Source: an uncultured Oscillospiraceae bacterium (GTDB lineage: Bacteria; Bacillota; Clostridia; Oscillospirales; Oscillospiraceae). Taken from it: a stretch of DNA of 62,880 nt. The first letter of the stretch is position 1. Every line of letters starts with the position of its first letter. A program made the translations under genes and the position numbers. Below, piece after piece: positions 42,430-50,882 of this stretch. The notes below the pieces were generated by a model. That model had not been told where the DNA came from, made no database searches, and was given only the letters and a program-made list of their open reading frames with translations. The stretch covers positions 1 to 62,880 of the forward strand of contig CAKTNW010000010.1 of the NCBI GenBank assembly GCA_934589145.1, given 5' to 3'.

Positions 42430-42469
42430 AAAAAAGAAGTCCCGGCCGCTGGCCGGGACTTCTTTTTCG
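42430..42469. terminator. Terminator after purB
   Basis: AGAAGTCCCGGCC and GGCCGGGACTTCT flank GCT, with A-run upstream and T-run downstream. It is suitable for both purB and the convergent surface protein gene. Confidence 0.9.
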
Positions 42470-42483
42470 TTTTTATAATCTGA

Positions 42484-43719
42484 TCACTTCATCCGCTTTT
42501 TGCCGTAAAGGGCCGTGCCGGTCAGGCTCAGCGCCGCCATACCGACGTACAGGGCGATGCCCGCGTCGCCGGTCTTGGGAGAGCTGACGCTGGACTGGGT
42601 GTCCTTGCCGTCCATCAGCTCCTTGTACACATCGGGATCGTAGGGGGTAGTGCCGGAGGGCCGCCGCTTGGGGATCACGGTGTCCGCCTGGGTGATCTCG
42701 GTCTTGGCCTCGGCGTCCGCGTAATACTTACCGCAGTCCTCACAATGCCAGTACTCGATATTGCCGTTCACCCGGCTGGTGGCGGCGCTGGCGGGAACGT
42801 GCTTCAAATCGTGACCGGCGGGGATGTCCGTACCGGCAGCCAGCTTTTCGCCGCAGCCCTTGCAGTAGGTGTCGCCGGTGTAGCCCTTCTCGGTGCAGGT
42901 GGCGGCCTTGGCGTCCTTCACCTCGGTGCCGCCGTCGTGGTTATCCGGATCAAGTTGGCCCCACTGGTAGACGTAAGTATCCGTTCCCTTGTAGTAGCAG
43001 GAGCTGCAGTTCGTGTAGTACACAGGCAGGGAGATACAGGTGGCTGCGGACTTCAGGTACATATTGCCCGGACTGAAGATATGATTGCTCTCGTGAGCTT
43101 TCCCTTCCTCGCAGTTGAGGCAGCGAAGCCAGTGTTTTTCGGCGTCCCTTTCTACGGCGGGATCAGAATCCCATTTCCATCGCTCAGGGAAGGTGTGTCC
43201 GCCATAGTACTGCCCGCCGCAGTCGGTGCATGTGCCCAGCTTGGCACAGGTCGCGGTGTTGTCGCCGCCGCAGTTCTCCGTGTCGACCGCATCGCAGCCT
43301 TCACGCTGGCAGGTGCGGATGTGGGTCTTGTTGTCATTATTGGACTGCCACACACCCCAGTCGTGGCCCAGAATACCGTATTCATCGCCGCACTTCTCGC
43401 AGATTTTGCCCGTGGTGCAGGTGGGCGTTTCGGTGCCGCCAGTGTGATAGGCTGAATCACCATCGGGAACAAATTCCCTTATCGCACCACAGTTCGTACA
43501 TTCTGCTCTGGCCCAATGACAGTAAGGGTCGGGTTTACTTGCGATAGGGGTTCTAATATAAGCCAAAATCTTAAAAGTAGTGATTTTACCGCACCCATAA
43601 CAATGCGTCTTTGTTGTTCCCAGGCTTGTGCTGCCCTCGTCCGTGGCATACGCCGTCACCGGCAGCAGTGTCAGCGCCAGCATCAGTGTCAGCGCAATGG
43701 CCAATAGTCGTTTCTTCAT
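42484..43719 (-). CDS. Secreted Cys-rich surface protein with sortase-type tail
   Basis: The 411-residue protein starts with a signal peptide (KKRLLAIALTLMLALTLLPV, cleavage near AYATD). It ends with SPKTGDAG, a hydrophobic helix and a KKRMK tail, a sorting-signal layout with SPKTG in place of LPXTG. Between them lie several repeats with paired CxxC motifs and a GHD/GHT/GGH turn (CEKCGDEYGILGHDWG, CTDCGGQYYGGHTF, CKGCGEK...GHDL, CEDCGKYYADAEAKT), zinc-ribbon-like. I chose the ATG at 43719 after AAAGGAACGG. Function is unknown, probably cell-wall displayed. Confidence 0.75.
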   Translation of the reverse strand: MKKRLLAIALTLMLALTLLPVTAYATDEGSTSLGTTKTHCYGCGKITTFKILAYIRTPIASKPDPYCHWARAECTNCGAIREFVPDGDSAYHTGGTETPTCTTGKICEKCGDEYGILGHDWGVWQSNNDNKTHIRTCQREGCDAVDTENCGGDNTATCAKLGTCTDCGGQYYGGHTFPERWKWDSDPAVERDAEKHWLRCLNCEEGKAHESNHIFSPGNMYLKSAATCISLPVYYTNCSSCYYKGTDTYVYQWGQLDPDNHDGGTEVKDAKAATCTEKGYTGDTYCKGCGEKLAAGTDIPAGHDLKHVPASAATSRVNGNIEYWHCEDCGKYYADAEAKTEITQADTVIPKRRPSGTTPYDPDVYKELMDGKDTQSSVSSPKTGDAGIALYVGMAALSLTGTALYGKKRMK

Positions 43720-43961
43720 GCTCCGTTCCTTTCTTTTCATCCTGTCCGTCGTTTCCTCTTGCTCTATTCTTCGATCTCCTGCAGGGAGAATTCAAACCGC
43801 ATGGCCAGGGCGATGGGAAGCGCGTCCTCCCGCGCTTTTGGTATGTGTACCATTTATTATACCATTGGTGTCCCCTCAATGCAAGGAAAATCGCGGACAT
43901 TTTGCGTAAAGAAAACGGCGTGGGTTGACCACGCCGTTTCCGGGGAAATATGCGGTTTTGC

Positions 43962-45314
43962 TCACGCCGCGCGCAGGACGTGCTTGCGGTAGCTGGCGCG
44001 GAAGTAGAAGTACTCCGCCGTGCCGGTGATGGCCCAGGAGAAGATGTACAGCAGATAGAGGGACGGGATGGTGTGGAAATAGGCGAAGACGGTGTACACC
44101 CAAATGACCCGGAACACGCAGGAGCCTAAGATCACGATAATGGTGGGCACCACGCTGCGGCCGATGCTGCGGGAGGCGGCGATACTGGCGTCCATCCACG
44201 GGGCCACCACGAAGGAGAAGCCCATGATCCGCAGGCGCTGCATCCCCGCGTCGATGACCTCCGGCTCGTTGGCGAAGATGGACAGGAACTCCCGGCCGAA
44301 CAGCAGCAGCAAGCCTCCCGCCACGCCGCCCACGATGGCGGCATAGCACATGCTGATGCGGTAGCTCTTCAGAATCCGGTCGTTGTTGCCCGCGCCCCAG
44401 TTGCGGCTGCCGAAGGTGGCGCAGGCGGTGTAAAACGCCGCCATCATGTTGAAGATCAGGGTGTCGGCGTTGGCGGCGGCGGAGTTGCCGGACACCATCA
44501 CCGCGTCGAAGGAGTTGACGCCCACCTGGACGAACAGGTTGGCGATGGCGAAGATGGCGTTCTGCAAGCCCGTGGGGATGCCGATGGACAGCACCCGCCG
44601 TCCCGCCTGGGGATGGAACCGCAGCCTCCGCCACTCCAGGCGGCACTCGTCCCGCCGCCCCAGCAGATGCAGCACGATCAGCAGCGCCGACAGCCACTGG
44701 GCGATGACGCTGGCCAGCGCCACGCCGTCCGCCGCCATGTGGCACTTGATGACGAAGAACAGGTTCAGCGCCACGTTCAGCGCACCCGCCAGCGACAGGT
44801 AGATGAGGGGACGCTTGGTGTCGCCGGTGGCGCTCAGCACGCCGTTGCCGAAGTTGTAGATGGCCATGGCGGGCATGCCGAAGGCGTATATTTTCAAGTA
44901 GAGTGTGGCCCCGTCGATCAGCTCATCCTTGGTGTTCAGCAGGGCCAGCATGGGCCGGGCCAGCAGGTTGCAGATCAGCAGCATGATGATGCCCGCCGCC
45001 GCGCAGATGATAAAGGAGGTGTGGACGGTCTTTTCCACCTGCTCGCCGTCCCGCAGGCCCAGTCCCCGGGCCACCGCCACGTTGACGCCGCTGCCGATTC
45101 CGATGAGCAGGCCCGTGAACAACGACACCAGCAGCGTGGTGGAGCCCACCGCGCCCAGCGCCCGGTAGTCGGCGAACTTACCCGCGATGGCCACGTCGCT
45201 GAGGTTGAAGAGCACCTCCAGCACCTGGGTCAGCATCAGCGGCAGGCTGAACAGCAAAATATTCTTCCACAGTGACCCTGTGGTCATTTCAATGACGCGC
45301 TTTTCCCGTGCCAT
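43962..45314 (-). CDS. MATE family efflux transporter
   Basis: The 450-residue membrane protein has 12 hydrophobic segments in two similar halves. MATE features include LPLMLTQVLEVLFNLSDVAI at the start, YNFGNGVLSATGDTKRPLIY and FGSRNWGAGNNDRI in the middle. These transporters export drugs or metabolites using sodium or proton gradients. RBS is GGAGGG. It is preceded by the CIRCE-controlled hsp20 in the opposite direction. Confidence 0.93.
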   Translation of the reverse strand: MAREKRVIEMTTGSLWKNILLFSLPLMLTQVLEVLFNLSDVAIAGKFADYRALGAVGSTTLLVSLFTGLLIGIGSGVNVAVARGLGLRDGEQVEKTVHTSFIICAAAGIIMLLICNLLARPMLALLNTKDELIDGATLYLKIYAFGMPAMAIYNFGNGVLSATGDTKRPLIYLSLAGALNVALNLFFVIKCHMAADGVALASVIAQWLSALLIVLHLLGRRDECRLEWRRLRFHPQAGRRVLSIGIPTGLQNAIFAIANLFVQVGVNSFDAVMVSGNSAAANADTLIFNMMAAFYTACATFGSRNWGAGNNDRILKSYRISMCYAAIVGGVAGGLLLLFGREFLSIFANEPEVIDAGMQRLRIMGFSFVVAPWMDASIAASRSIGRSVVPTIIVILGSCVFRVIWVYTVFAYFHTIPSLYLLYIFSWAITGTAEYFYFRASYRKHVLRAA

Positions 45315-45521
45315 AGCCGCGCCCTCCTATTTCATAAAATCCTGTATGCAAGGGCACAGTATATCACGCCGATTTGCCGAAAACAACAGCATTTCCCTCC
45401 GATTTTCCTCTGGGGAAATGGCCGGAAATTGTGCAACATGCTCCCCCCTCCCCTGCCCTTCCGTGCCGCCGCCGGAGAAAATCGCATATTTTGTGAACGA
45501 ACATGGGATGTTTTGTGAACA
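45315..45521. other. Divergent region, MATE / hsp20
   Basis: This holds the upstream region of the MATE gene and sequence before the CIRCE element. I see no further gene. A frame on the minus strand at 45364-45630 overlaps the CIRCE and is rejected. Confidence 0.5.
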
Positions 45522-45548
45522 TTAGCACTCCCCTATTGACAGTGCTAA
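45522..45548. promoter_or_regulatory. CIRCE operator (HrcA site)
   Basis: TTAGCACTC, a 9-bp spacer and CAGTGCTAA match the CIRCE consensus (TTAGCACTC-N9-GAGTGCTAA) with a single mismatch in the right arm. HrcA bound here would block the overlapping promoter. Confidence 0.92.
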
Positions 45549-45563
45549 AATCCGCGTTATAAT
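45536..45563 (+). promoter_or_regulatory. hsp20 promoter
   Basis: TTGACA (45536-45541) and TATAAT (45558-45563), spacer 16, overlap the right arm of the CIRCE element. The leader to the ATG is about 130 nt. Confidence 0.88.
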
Positions 45564-45699
45564 AAAGCCGATCCTTGAGGGAGGGCAAAGAGAGCCCCCA
45601 CCGGAGATCGAAAAAATATGTGTCTGTCATGGTAACAGAGTTTCGCCGACGGAAGGCCGTTACCCCTCTGCCGCGAAAGATGAATGGAGGTTATGACTT

Positions 45700-46140
45700 A
45701 TGTTGCCTAGCATTTTTGGTGAAAATCTGTTTGATGATTTCTTTTCTGATCCGTTCGGTATGATGGTGCCCCAGGGCCGCGATCCCCTGTACGGCAAGCA
45801 CGCCAAGAACCTGATGAAAACCGACGTCCGCGAGACGGAGGATTCCTATGAGCTGGACATCGACCTGCCCGGCTTCAAGAAGGACGAGGTCAGCATCGAC
45901 CTGAAGAACGGCTGCCTGACCATCCAGGCCGCCAAGGGTCTGGACAAGAGCGAGAGCGACAAGAAGGGCAAGTACATCCGCCAGGAGCGCTATGCCGGCG
46001 CCTGCAGCCGCAGCTTCTATGTGGGCGAGGATGTGGAGCCCGACCAGATCAGCGCCAGGTTCGAGAGCGGCATCCTGCAGATCAGCGTCCCCAAGGCCGC
46101 CAAGAAGCTGCCCAAGAGCTCCAGCATCTCCATCGAGTAA
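45700..46140 (+). CDS. hsp20: Hsp20 small heat shock protein
   Basis: This alpha-crystallin chaperone holds unfolding proteins. The 146-residue protein has an N-terminal FGENLFDDFFSDPF arm, a crystallin core (MKTDVRETEDSYELDIDLPG to FESGILQISVPK) and a C-terminal ISI that fits the I-x-I oligomerisation motif. RBS is GGAGGTTATGACTT. The CIRCE element makes it HrcA-regulated. The leader can form GGTAAC/GTTACC (45631-45664). Confidence 0.95.
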   Translation: MLPSIFGENLFDDFFSDPFGMMVPQGRDPLYGKHAKNLMKTDVRETEDSYELDIDLPGFKKDEVSIDLKNGCLTIQAAKGLDKSESDKKGKYIRQERYAGACSRSFYVGEDVEPDQISARFESGILQISVPKAAKKLPKSSSISIE

Positions 46141-46150
46141 CAATTTTCAA

Positions 46151-46198
46151 GAAATAGAAAGCTGCCAGCCTTTCGGCTGGCAGCTTTCTATTTCTTTC
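46151..46198 (+). terminator. hsp20 terminator
   Basis: A 20-bp perfect stem: GAAATAGAAAGCTGCCAGCC and its complement flank TTTC and run into T-rich sequence. Confidence 0.92.
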
Positions 46199-46227
46199 TT
46201 GCGCACCGGCGGCCGCTGTCGTATAAT
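46199..46227 (+). promoter_or_regulatory. Promoter of the HerA-like ATPase gene
   Basis: TTGCGC (46199-46204) and TATAAT (46222-46227) with a 17-bp spacer. Confidence 0.72.
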
Positions 46228-46257
46228 AGAGGCAAATACATACTGGAGGACGGCTAT

Positions 46258-47889
46258 ATGTACGAAAACGGCAAGATCTATATGGGTCTGGCGGACGGCC
46301 AGCGGGTGGAGATGGCGCTGAACATGTGCAACCGCCACGGCCTGATCGCAGGCGCCAGCGGTACCGGCAAGACCATCACCATGAAGGTGATGGCGGAATC
46401 CTTCTCCGACGCGGGCGTGCCCGTGTTCCTGTGCGATGTGAAGGGCGACGTGGCGGGCATCTGCGCCCCCGGCGTCAGCAATGAGGGCATGGAGAAGCGC
46501 ATCGACAAGTTCGGCATCCGGGACACCTTTACCTATAAGGCGTATCCCACCACCTTCTGGGACATCTATCAGCAGGGCGGCCACGCCGTCCGCGCCACCG
46601 TCAGCGATATGGGCCCGGAGCTTCTCAGCCGCATCCTGGGCCTGACCCCCGCCCAGGAGGGCATCCTGCACATCGTGTTCCGCATCGCCGACGACAAGGG
46701 CCTGCTGCTGATCGACCTGAAGGATCTGCGGGCCATGCTGACCTACGTCAACGAGCACCGGGCGGACTTCATGATGACCTACGGCAACATCACGCCCCAG
46801 TCGGTGGCGGCCATCCTGCGGGCGCTGCTGCCCCTGGAGCAGCAGGGCGGCGACCTATTCTTCGGTGAACCCGCCCTGGACATCCACGACTGGATGCGCA
46901 CCGATGAAAGCGGCCACGGCATGATCAACGTGCTGGACTGCGTCAAGCTGGTGCAGAATCCCACGCTGTACGCCAGCTTCCTGCTGTGGATGCTGTCGGA
47001 GCTGTTCGAGAGCCTGCCGGAGGCCGGCGACATGGACAAGCCCAAGCTGGTGTTCTTCTTCGACGAGGCCCATATGCTGTTCCGCGATGCGCCCACCGTG
47101 CTGCTGCAGAAGATCGAGCAGACGGTGAAGCTGATCCGCTCCCGGGGCGTGGGCGTCTACTTTGTCACCCAGAGTCCCAGCGACATCCCCGACACCGTGC
47201 TGGCCCAGCTCTCCAACCGGGTGCAGCACGCCCTGCGGGCCTATACCCCCGCCGAGCTGAAGGCCGTCCGTGTGGCGGCCCAGGCCTTCCGGGCCAACCC
47301 CGCCTTCCAGGCGGAGGACGCCATCATGGAGCTGGGCGTGGGCGAGGCGCTGACCTCCTTCCTGGACGAGGAGGGCGTGCCCGCCATGGTGCAGCGCACC
47401 AAGATCATCTGCCCCCAGAGCCTGATGGCCGCGCCGGAGCCCATGGCCCGGGCCAAGGTGCTGATGCGGGACGGCATGGAGAAGTACGACGACGCCGTGG
47501 ACAATCTGTCCGCCTACGAGGTGCTGACGGAGGAGGCGGAAAAGGCCGAGCTGGCCAAGCAGGAGGAGGCCGACCGCAAGGCCCGGGAAAAGGCCGAGGC
47601 CGAGGCGGAGAAGCAGCGGCTGAAGGAAGAGGAGGCCGACAAGAAGCGGCAGCAGAAGCTGGCCGACGAGGAGCGCAAGCGCCAGCAGAAGCTGGAGGAT
47701 GAGGCCCGCCGCCGCCAGCAGAAGCTGGCCGATGAGGAGCGCCGCAAGGCCGAGCGCCAGCAGGAGAAGGCGGAGGCCGAGGCCCGCCGCAAGGCCGAAC
47801 GCCGTGCGGCCAAGATCGAGTCCCAGCTGATCTCCGCCGGCGGTCAGATCCTGAAGCGGGGCCTGATGGGCGTGCTGAAGAAGAGATAA
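46258..47889 (+). CDS. HerA-like P-loop ATPase, DUF853 (YjgR) family
   Basis: The 543-residue protein belongs to the HerA/FtsK-type helicase-translocase superfamily: Walker A GASGTGKT at about residues 34-41, Walker B VFFFDEAHM, and VTQSPSDIPDTVLAQLSNRV with the sensor Gln and arginine-finger region. Residues about 415-520 form a long charged coiled coil of Glu/Lys/Arg/Gln repeats. The terminal ISAGGQILKRGLMGVLKKR is basic. Family members are nucleic-acid-associated with unknown exact role. RBS is GGAGG. It is monocistronic with its own promoter and terminator. Confidence 0.9.
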   Translation: MYENGKIYMGLADGQRVEMALNMCNRHGLIAGASGTGKTITMKVMAESFSDAGVPVFLCDVKGDVAGICAPGVSNEGMEKRIDKFGIRDTFTYKAYPTTFWDIYQQGGHAVRATVSDMGPELLSRILGLTPAQEGILHIVFRIADDKGLLLIDLKDLRAMLTYVNEHRADFMMTYGNITPQSVAAILRALLPLEQQGGDLFFGEPALDIHDWMRTDESGHGMINVLDCVKLVQNPTLYASFLLWMLSELFESLPEAGDMDKPKLVFFFDEAHMLFRDAPTVLLQKIEQTVKLIRSRGVGVYFVTQSPSDIPDTVLAQLSNRVQHALRAYTPAELKAVRVAAQAFRANPAFQAEDAIMELGVGEALTSFLDEEGVPAMVQRTKIICPQSLMAAPEPMARAKVLMRDGMEKYDDAVDNLSAYEVLTEEAEKAELAKQEEADRKAREKAEAEAEKQRLKEEEADKKRQQKLADEERKRQQKLEDEARRRQQKLADEERRKAERQQEKAEAEARRKAERRAAKIESQLISAGGQILKRGLMGVLKKR

Positions 47890-47893
47890 CGCG

Positions 47894-47931
47894 CAAAGGG
47901 CCGGCCACAGGCCGGCCCTTTGTCATTTTTT
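47894..47931 (+). terminator. Terminator after the HerA-like ATPase gene
   Basis: AAAGGGCCGGCC and GGCCGGCCCTTT flank ACA, followed by a T-rich tract. Confidence 0.9.
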
Positions 47932-47933
47932 AC

Positions 47934-48029
47934 TTGCATCCACCGGAGAAGTCTGGTAAAATGAACGGGTATCCGGGTATAGCGAAGTTGGTATCGCGCC
48001 TGGTTTGGGTGTGCCGTGGCGGTATCCGG
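47934..48029 (+). ncRNA. Truncated tRNA-Pro-like gene with its own promoter
   Basis: A TTGCAT/TAAAAT pair (47934-47939, 47957-47962, spacer 17) precedes a 41-bp segment (47970-48010) that matches the 5' half of the intact tRNA-Pro at 37 of 41 positions, including the D arm and anticodon-loop TTTGGGT. The 3' half is not tRNA. However CCGGGTA (47973-47979) can pair with TATCCGG (48023-48029), closing a 57-nt tRNA-like hairpin. It could be a decayed duplicate or an expressed small RNA. Confidence 0.55.
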
Positions 48030-48151
48030 GGCGAGGCAAGGCAAAACGTCGCAAAGCCTTGTGACGCCTGCCTTTGCGGGATTTTCTCCAGTTGCCGAAA
48101 ACGGCACAAAAGTGGCTTTGACCACATAAATGACCACAGACAGAAAAATCT

Positions 48152-48179
48152 TTGATTTTCCCTCCCGTCGTGGTATAAT
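48152..48179 (+). promoter_or_regulatory. tRNA-Pro promoter
   Basis: TTGATT (48152-48157) and TATAAT (48174-48179) with a 16-bp spacer, 16 bp before the tRNA. Confidence 0.8.
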
Positions 48180-48195
48180 GGCAGAAATTGAATAT

Positions 48196-48271
48196 CCGGG
48201 TGTAGCGAAGCTGGTATCGCGCTTGATTTGGGTTCAAGAGACCGGGCGTTCGAGTCGCCCCACTCGGACCA
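48196..48271 (+). tRNA. tRNA-Pro (TGG)
   Basis: The 76-nt gene folds as a cloverleaf: acceptor CCGGGTG/CACTCGG with one G-T pair, D stem GCGA/TCGC, anticodon stem CTTGA/TCAAG with loop TTTGGGT (anticodon TGG), T arm GGGCG-TTCGAGT-CGCCC, discriminator A and an encoded CCA. It reads towards the integrative-element-like block. Confidence 0.95.
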
Positions 48272-48310
48272 AAATCCCTCTGAAATCGTTGATTTCAGAG
48301 GGATTTTCTT
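48271..48310 (+). terminator. tRNA-Pro terminator
   Basis: Perfect 17-bp arms AAAATCCCTCTGAAATC and GATTTCAGAGGGATTTT flank GTT, directly after the CCA. Confidence 0.92.
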
Positions 48311-48346
48311 ATTCTTTGATTACTGCGGCGCAAAATTTGAGCTGCT

Positions 48347-49777
48347 TTACGCTTTTAATTTATAGAGATGATTTCCTTGGTCGATCTCCACAACGACGAT
48401 GCCCTCATCGGCAAGCTGCTGCAAGAGGGATTCCGTGCGGCTCAGGCTGACACCCAGCGCCTTGGAGAGCGCAAACAGGTCGCTTGTTGGGTGGTCTGTG
48501 AGATGGTCGATCAGCAGCTGGCGCTGGGATAATGCGCCCAGCAGGACTTGTTTTCCGCCTGTTGTGGTTTCTCTGCTGCCGTGGCTCGTCATATACAGTG
48601 TAAGCGAGACGCGGGCCGGGGAGTCGCTTTCCGTGAAGATTGGCTCCGGCCAGCCCTCGGTTTTCCAGACACGGTACAGGTTGGGAATACCGCCGCCGGT
48701 GTACTCGCCCACATCGACGATGTGAAACATCCGCGCCATTGCAGCGTTCCGCGGGTCAGATACGCCACCATTTTTAGCGGTGTCAAGGGGGACACGGAAG
48801 CTGCCGGGGTTGGAGAGTGTGATTTCCTGCTCACTCTTGCTGACAACGATGCCACCGCTACCATGATAGTCCGCGTTGACAAGGCAGTTGGCCAGCACTT
48901 CCCGCAGGGCTTGACGGACGGGCGTGTCATCCACCCGGCGACCTTTCTCCATCTTAAAAGGCGTTTTCGCGTCCTGCTGCAGCTTGTTGTAGGTCCAGTA
49001 GTAGAATTCATATACATTGCCGCTCCAGGCGGTGTCTATCCAGTGGCCTTCTGCATCAAGCTGCTCACGATAGGTCAGGACGAAATTGGGGTATGCGCGA
49101 AGGATGTATTCCCGATTGCCGAACATCAACAGTCCGGCAGAAGTTGGGTGCAGCGAACCGTCGTTCTCACCGACTGCACCGATTTTTTGCAGGAAGGTTT
49201 CGTCGTCCAAGCGTTCCCACATATGTCCGGGACGGTACAGCTTCATCCTTTGCCGGAAGCTGCGTATACTCTCGGAGTTGAGCGCCTCGAGGCCTCTCCC
49301 GCGCATCAGACGCATATCTGGCGACTGGATGGCTGCGTCACGCACCATGGCCTGATACTCCTCGTATGTACAGCGGTAGTCGCCCTCGCCACTGCGCCGG
49401 TAGGTGTTGCGCGGGTCGTTGTCCACGTATACCGGCTTGTCAGCGCGATCCGCACGGGGCACCTTGATCACGATGATGCGATCGCCGTTGACCTCCTCCA
49501 CATACACGTCTTTCTTGGGCAGAATGTTAGCGCTGACTTTCAGGGGATCGTTGATGATGCGCCAGAACTCGCGGATCAGACTGCCGGGATCGGGCAGGTT
49601 CACGGAATGGAAGGTCTTGTCCGCCGTTTCGATGACGCCCAGCAGGATAACGCCGCCCAGCGTGTTGGCGAAGGCGGAGTAGGTCTCCCAAATGCTCTTG
49701 GGCAGACCGCCCAGCGCCTTCTTGGCCTCTATGCGGTTGTTCTCCCGGTATTGCTTCAGGCGGCTGAAGTCAAGCAT
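48347..49777 (-). CDS. AlbA_2 / RecG-like ATP-binding protein
   Basis: The 476-residue protein has an N-terminal AlbA_2 (Schlafen-like) DNA-binding domain (about residues 1-130: ENNRIEAKKALGGLPKSIWE, YSAFANTLGGVILLGV). A middle GHKL-type HATPase_c_4 domain follows (RQALREVLANCLVNADYHG, then SNPGSF and GGIPNLYRV), and then a C-terminal winged helix (LSKALGVSLSRTESLLQQLA). Such proteins, often labelled RecG-like, are regulators common beside mobile elements and defence loci. The ATG at 49777 follows GGAGGTGACG. Confidence 0.85.
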   Translation of the reverse strand: MLDFSRLKQYRENNRIEAKKALGGLPKSIWETYSAFANTLGGVILLGVIETADKTFHSVNLPDPGSLIREFWRIINDPLKVSANILPKKDVYVEEVNGDRIIVIKVPRADRADKPVYVDNDPRNTYRRSGEGDYRCTYEEYQAMVRDAAIQSPDMRLMRGRGLEALNSESIRSFRQRMKLYRPGHMWERLDDETFLQKIGAVGENDGSLHPTSAGLLMFGNREYILRAYPNFVLTYREQLDAEGHWIDTAWSGNVYEFYYWTYNKLQQDAKTPFKMEKGRRVDDTPVRQALREVLANCLVNADYHGSGGIVVSKSEQEITLSNPGSFRVPLDTAKNGGVSDPRNAAMARMFHIVDVGEYTGGGIPNLYRVWKTEGWPEPIFTESDSPARVSLTLYMTSHGSRETTTGGKQVLLGALSQRQLLIDHLTDHPTSDLFALSKALGVSLSRTESLLQQLADEGIVVVEIDQGNHLYKLKA

Positions 49778-49916
49778 GGCGTCACCTCCTATGGGTTGTA
49801 TTTTAGCATATTGAGGGCGGGATGGCAATGAGGGGGTGAGGTTCTGTTTAGTAGCGCATCCATCTTTAAAATCGTGTTTTAGGTTGTCGAGGCAACTGCC
49901 TCCGTAAAATTCTGTC

Positions 49917-50822
49917 TCAAAGTATATCGTGCGTTAATGAGCAAACCGTCACGGTACACTTTTCTTTCGTCCAATGCATGGTTTTTTTGAAAATTTGGCC
50001 ATATGTAACGCCGCCATCTAACTTGTGAAGTTTCAGAATCCATCCAGTATTCGCTCCGACAGTTCGTATGTCTGGACGTAGGATAATCCTATTATACACA
50101 CAATTTACGAGAGTTCTCTGTTTTCGAGATATTATGTCCGTTTTTTCATATATCTCAAAAACATTGTCGTAAAAAGCATCAAAAATCATACTCTTGATAT
50201 TTGACATCATCGAAACCAGCGAATATAAAAGTACAACATCACATTTTTCGCCAAATTCCTTTTTCAGAATACTAAGAATTCTTCTATCTTCTTTGCTGTA
50301 AGGGACAATTGGCTTCGTACCTTTCAATTCATCAAATCGCTTAACTGCAGCAGCAACTTCCGGCTTAGTGTGGTACTCCTCCAGGAACCGTTGCAAAACG
50401 TTCGTTCTTAAGCATTCAACTGTTAATGAATTGGATAGCCTCACAAGTTCTGGAGTAAAAGAAACATCTTTTGGTAATTCGTACTTGACTTCATTTCCAA
50501 AAACTAATTTGCTCATCTCTTCGACGAATTTTCCGATTGAGATATTTGCTGCCGCAAAATCATGCAGTTCATTTATTGATAAAATTTCTCTTACATGAGC
50601 CCCTAACACTTCATTGTCTACATTACCCTCCAGTATATTCAATGCATGTTGCACGGAGAAAAAATGCATTTGAATATAGTATTGATTAATTAGCTTAAAA
50701 AAGTCAAAAGTAGTTTCTTGGTAATTTTGCGAAATGCTTTTATAAAGTTCAAGTGAATGTCGTCCCTCTATAGTGTTTGTTAGTTCGTAGCCTATGCGTT
50801 CACTTTTTTCTAAAATGCTCAT
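49917..50822 (-). CDS. Unknown AT-rich cargo protein, 301 aa
   Basis: I do not recognise a family. The protein looks mostly alpha-helical (LELYKSISQNYQETTFDFF, FFSVQHALNILEGNV, VLLYSLVSMMSNIKSMIFDA) with a basic beta-like C-terminus (VGANTGWILKLHKLDGG). It has no signal peptide or membrane helix. Base composition is far more AT-rich than the surrounding genes, and shared only with the next gene upstream. The start follows GGAGGAGC. It lies 60 bp after the HEPN-containing gene on the same strand and is probably co-transcribed. Confidence 0.7.
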   Translation of the reverse strand: MSILEKSERIGYELTNTIEGRHSLELYKSISQNYQETTFDFFKLINQYYIQMHFFSVQHALNILEGNVDNEVLGAHVREILSINELHDFAAANISIGKFVEEMSKLVFGNEVKYELPKDVSFTPELVRLSNSLTVECLRTNVLQRFLEEYHTKPEVAAAVKRFDELKGTKPIVPYSKEDRRILSILKKEFGEKCDVVLLYSLVSMMSNIKSMIFDAFYDNVFEIYEKTDIISRKQRTLVNCVYNRIILRPDIRTVGANTGWILKLHKLDGGVTYGQIFKKTMHWTKEKCTVTVCSLTHDIL

Positions 50823-50882
50823 AATTGCTCCTCCAGAGACGTCAATTTATAAAAGGCAATTCTTCCAATACATTCACAAAGC

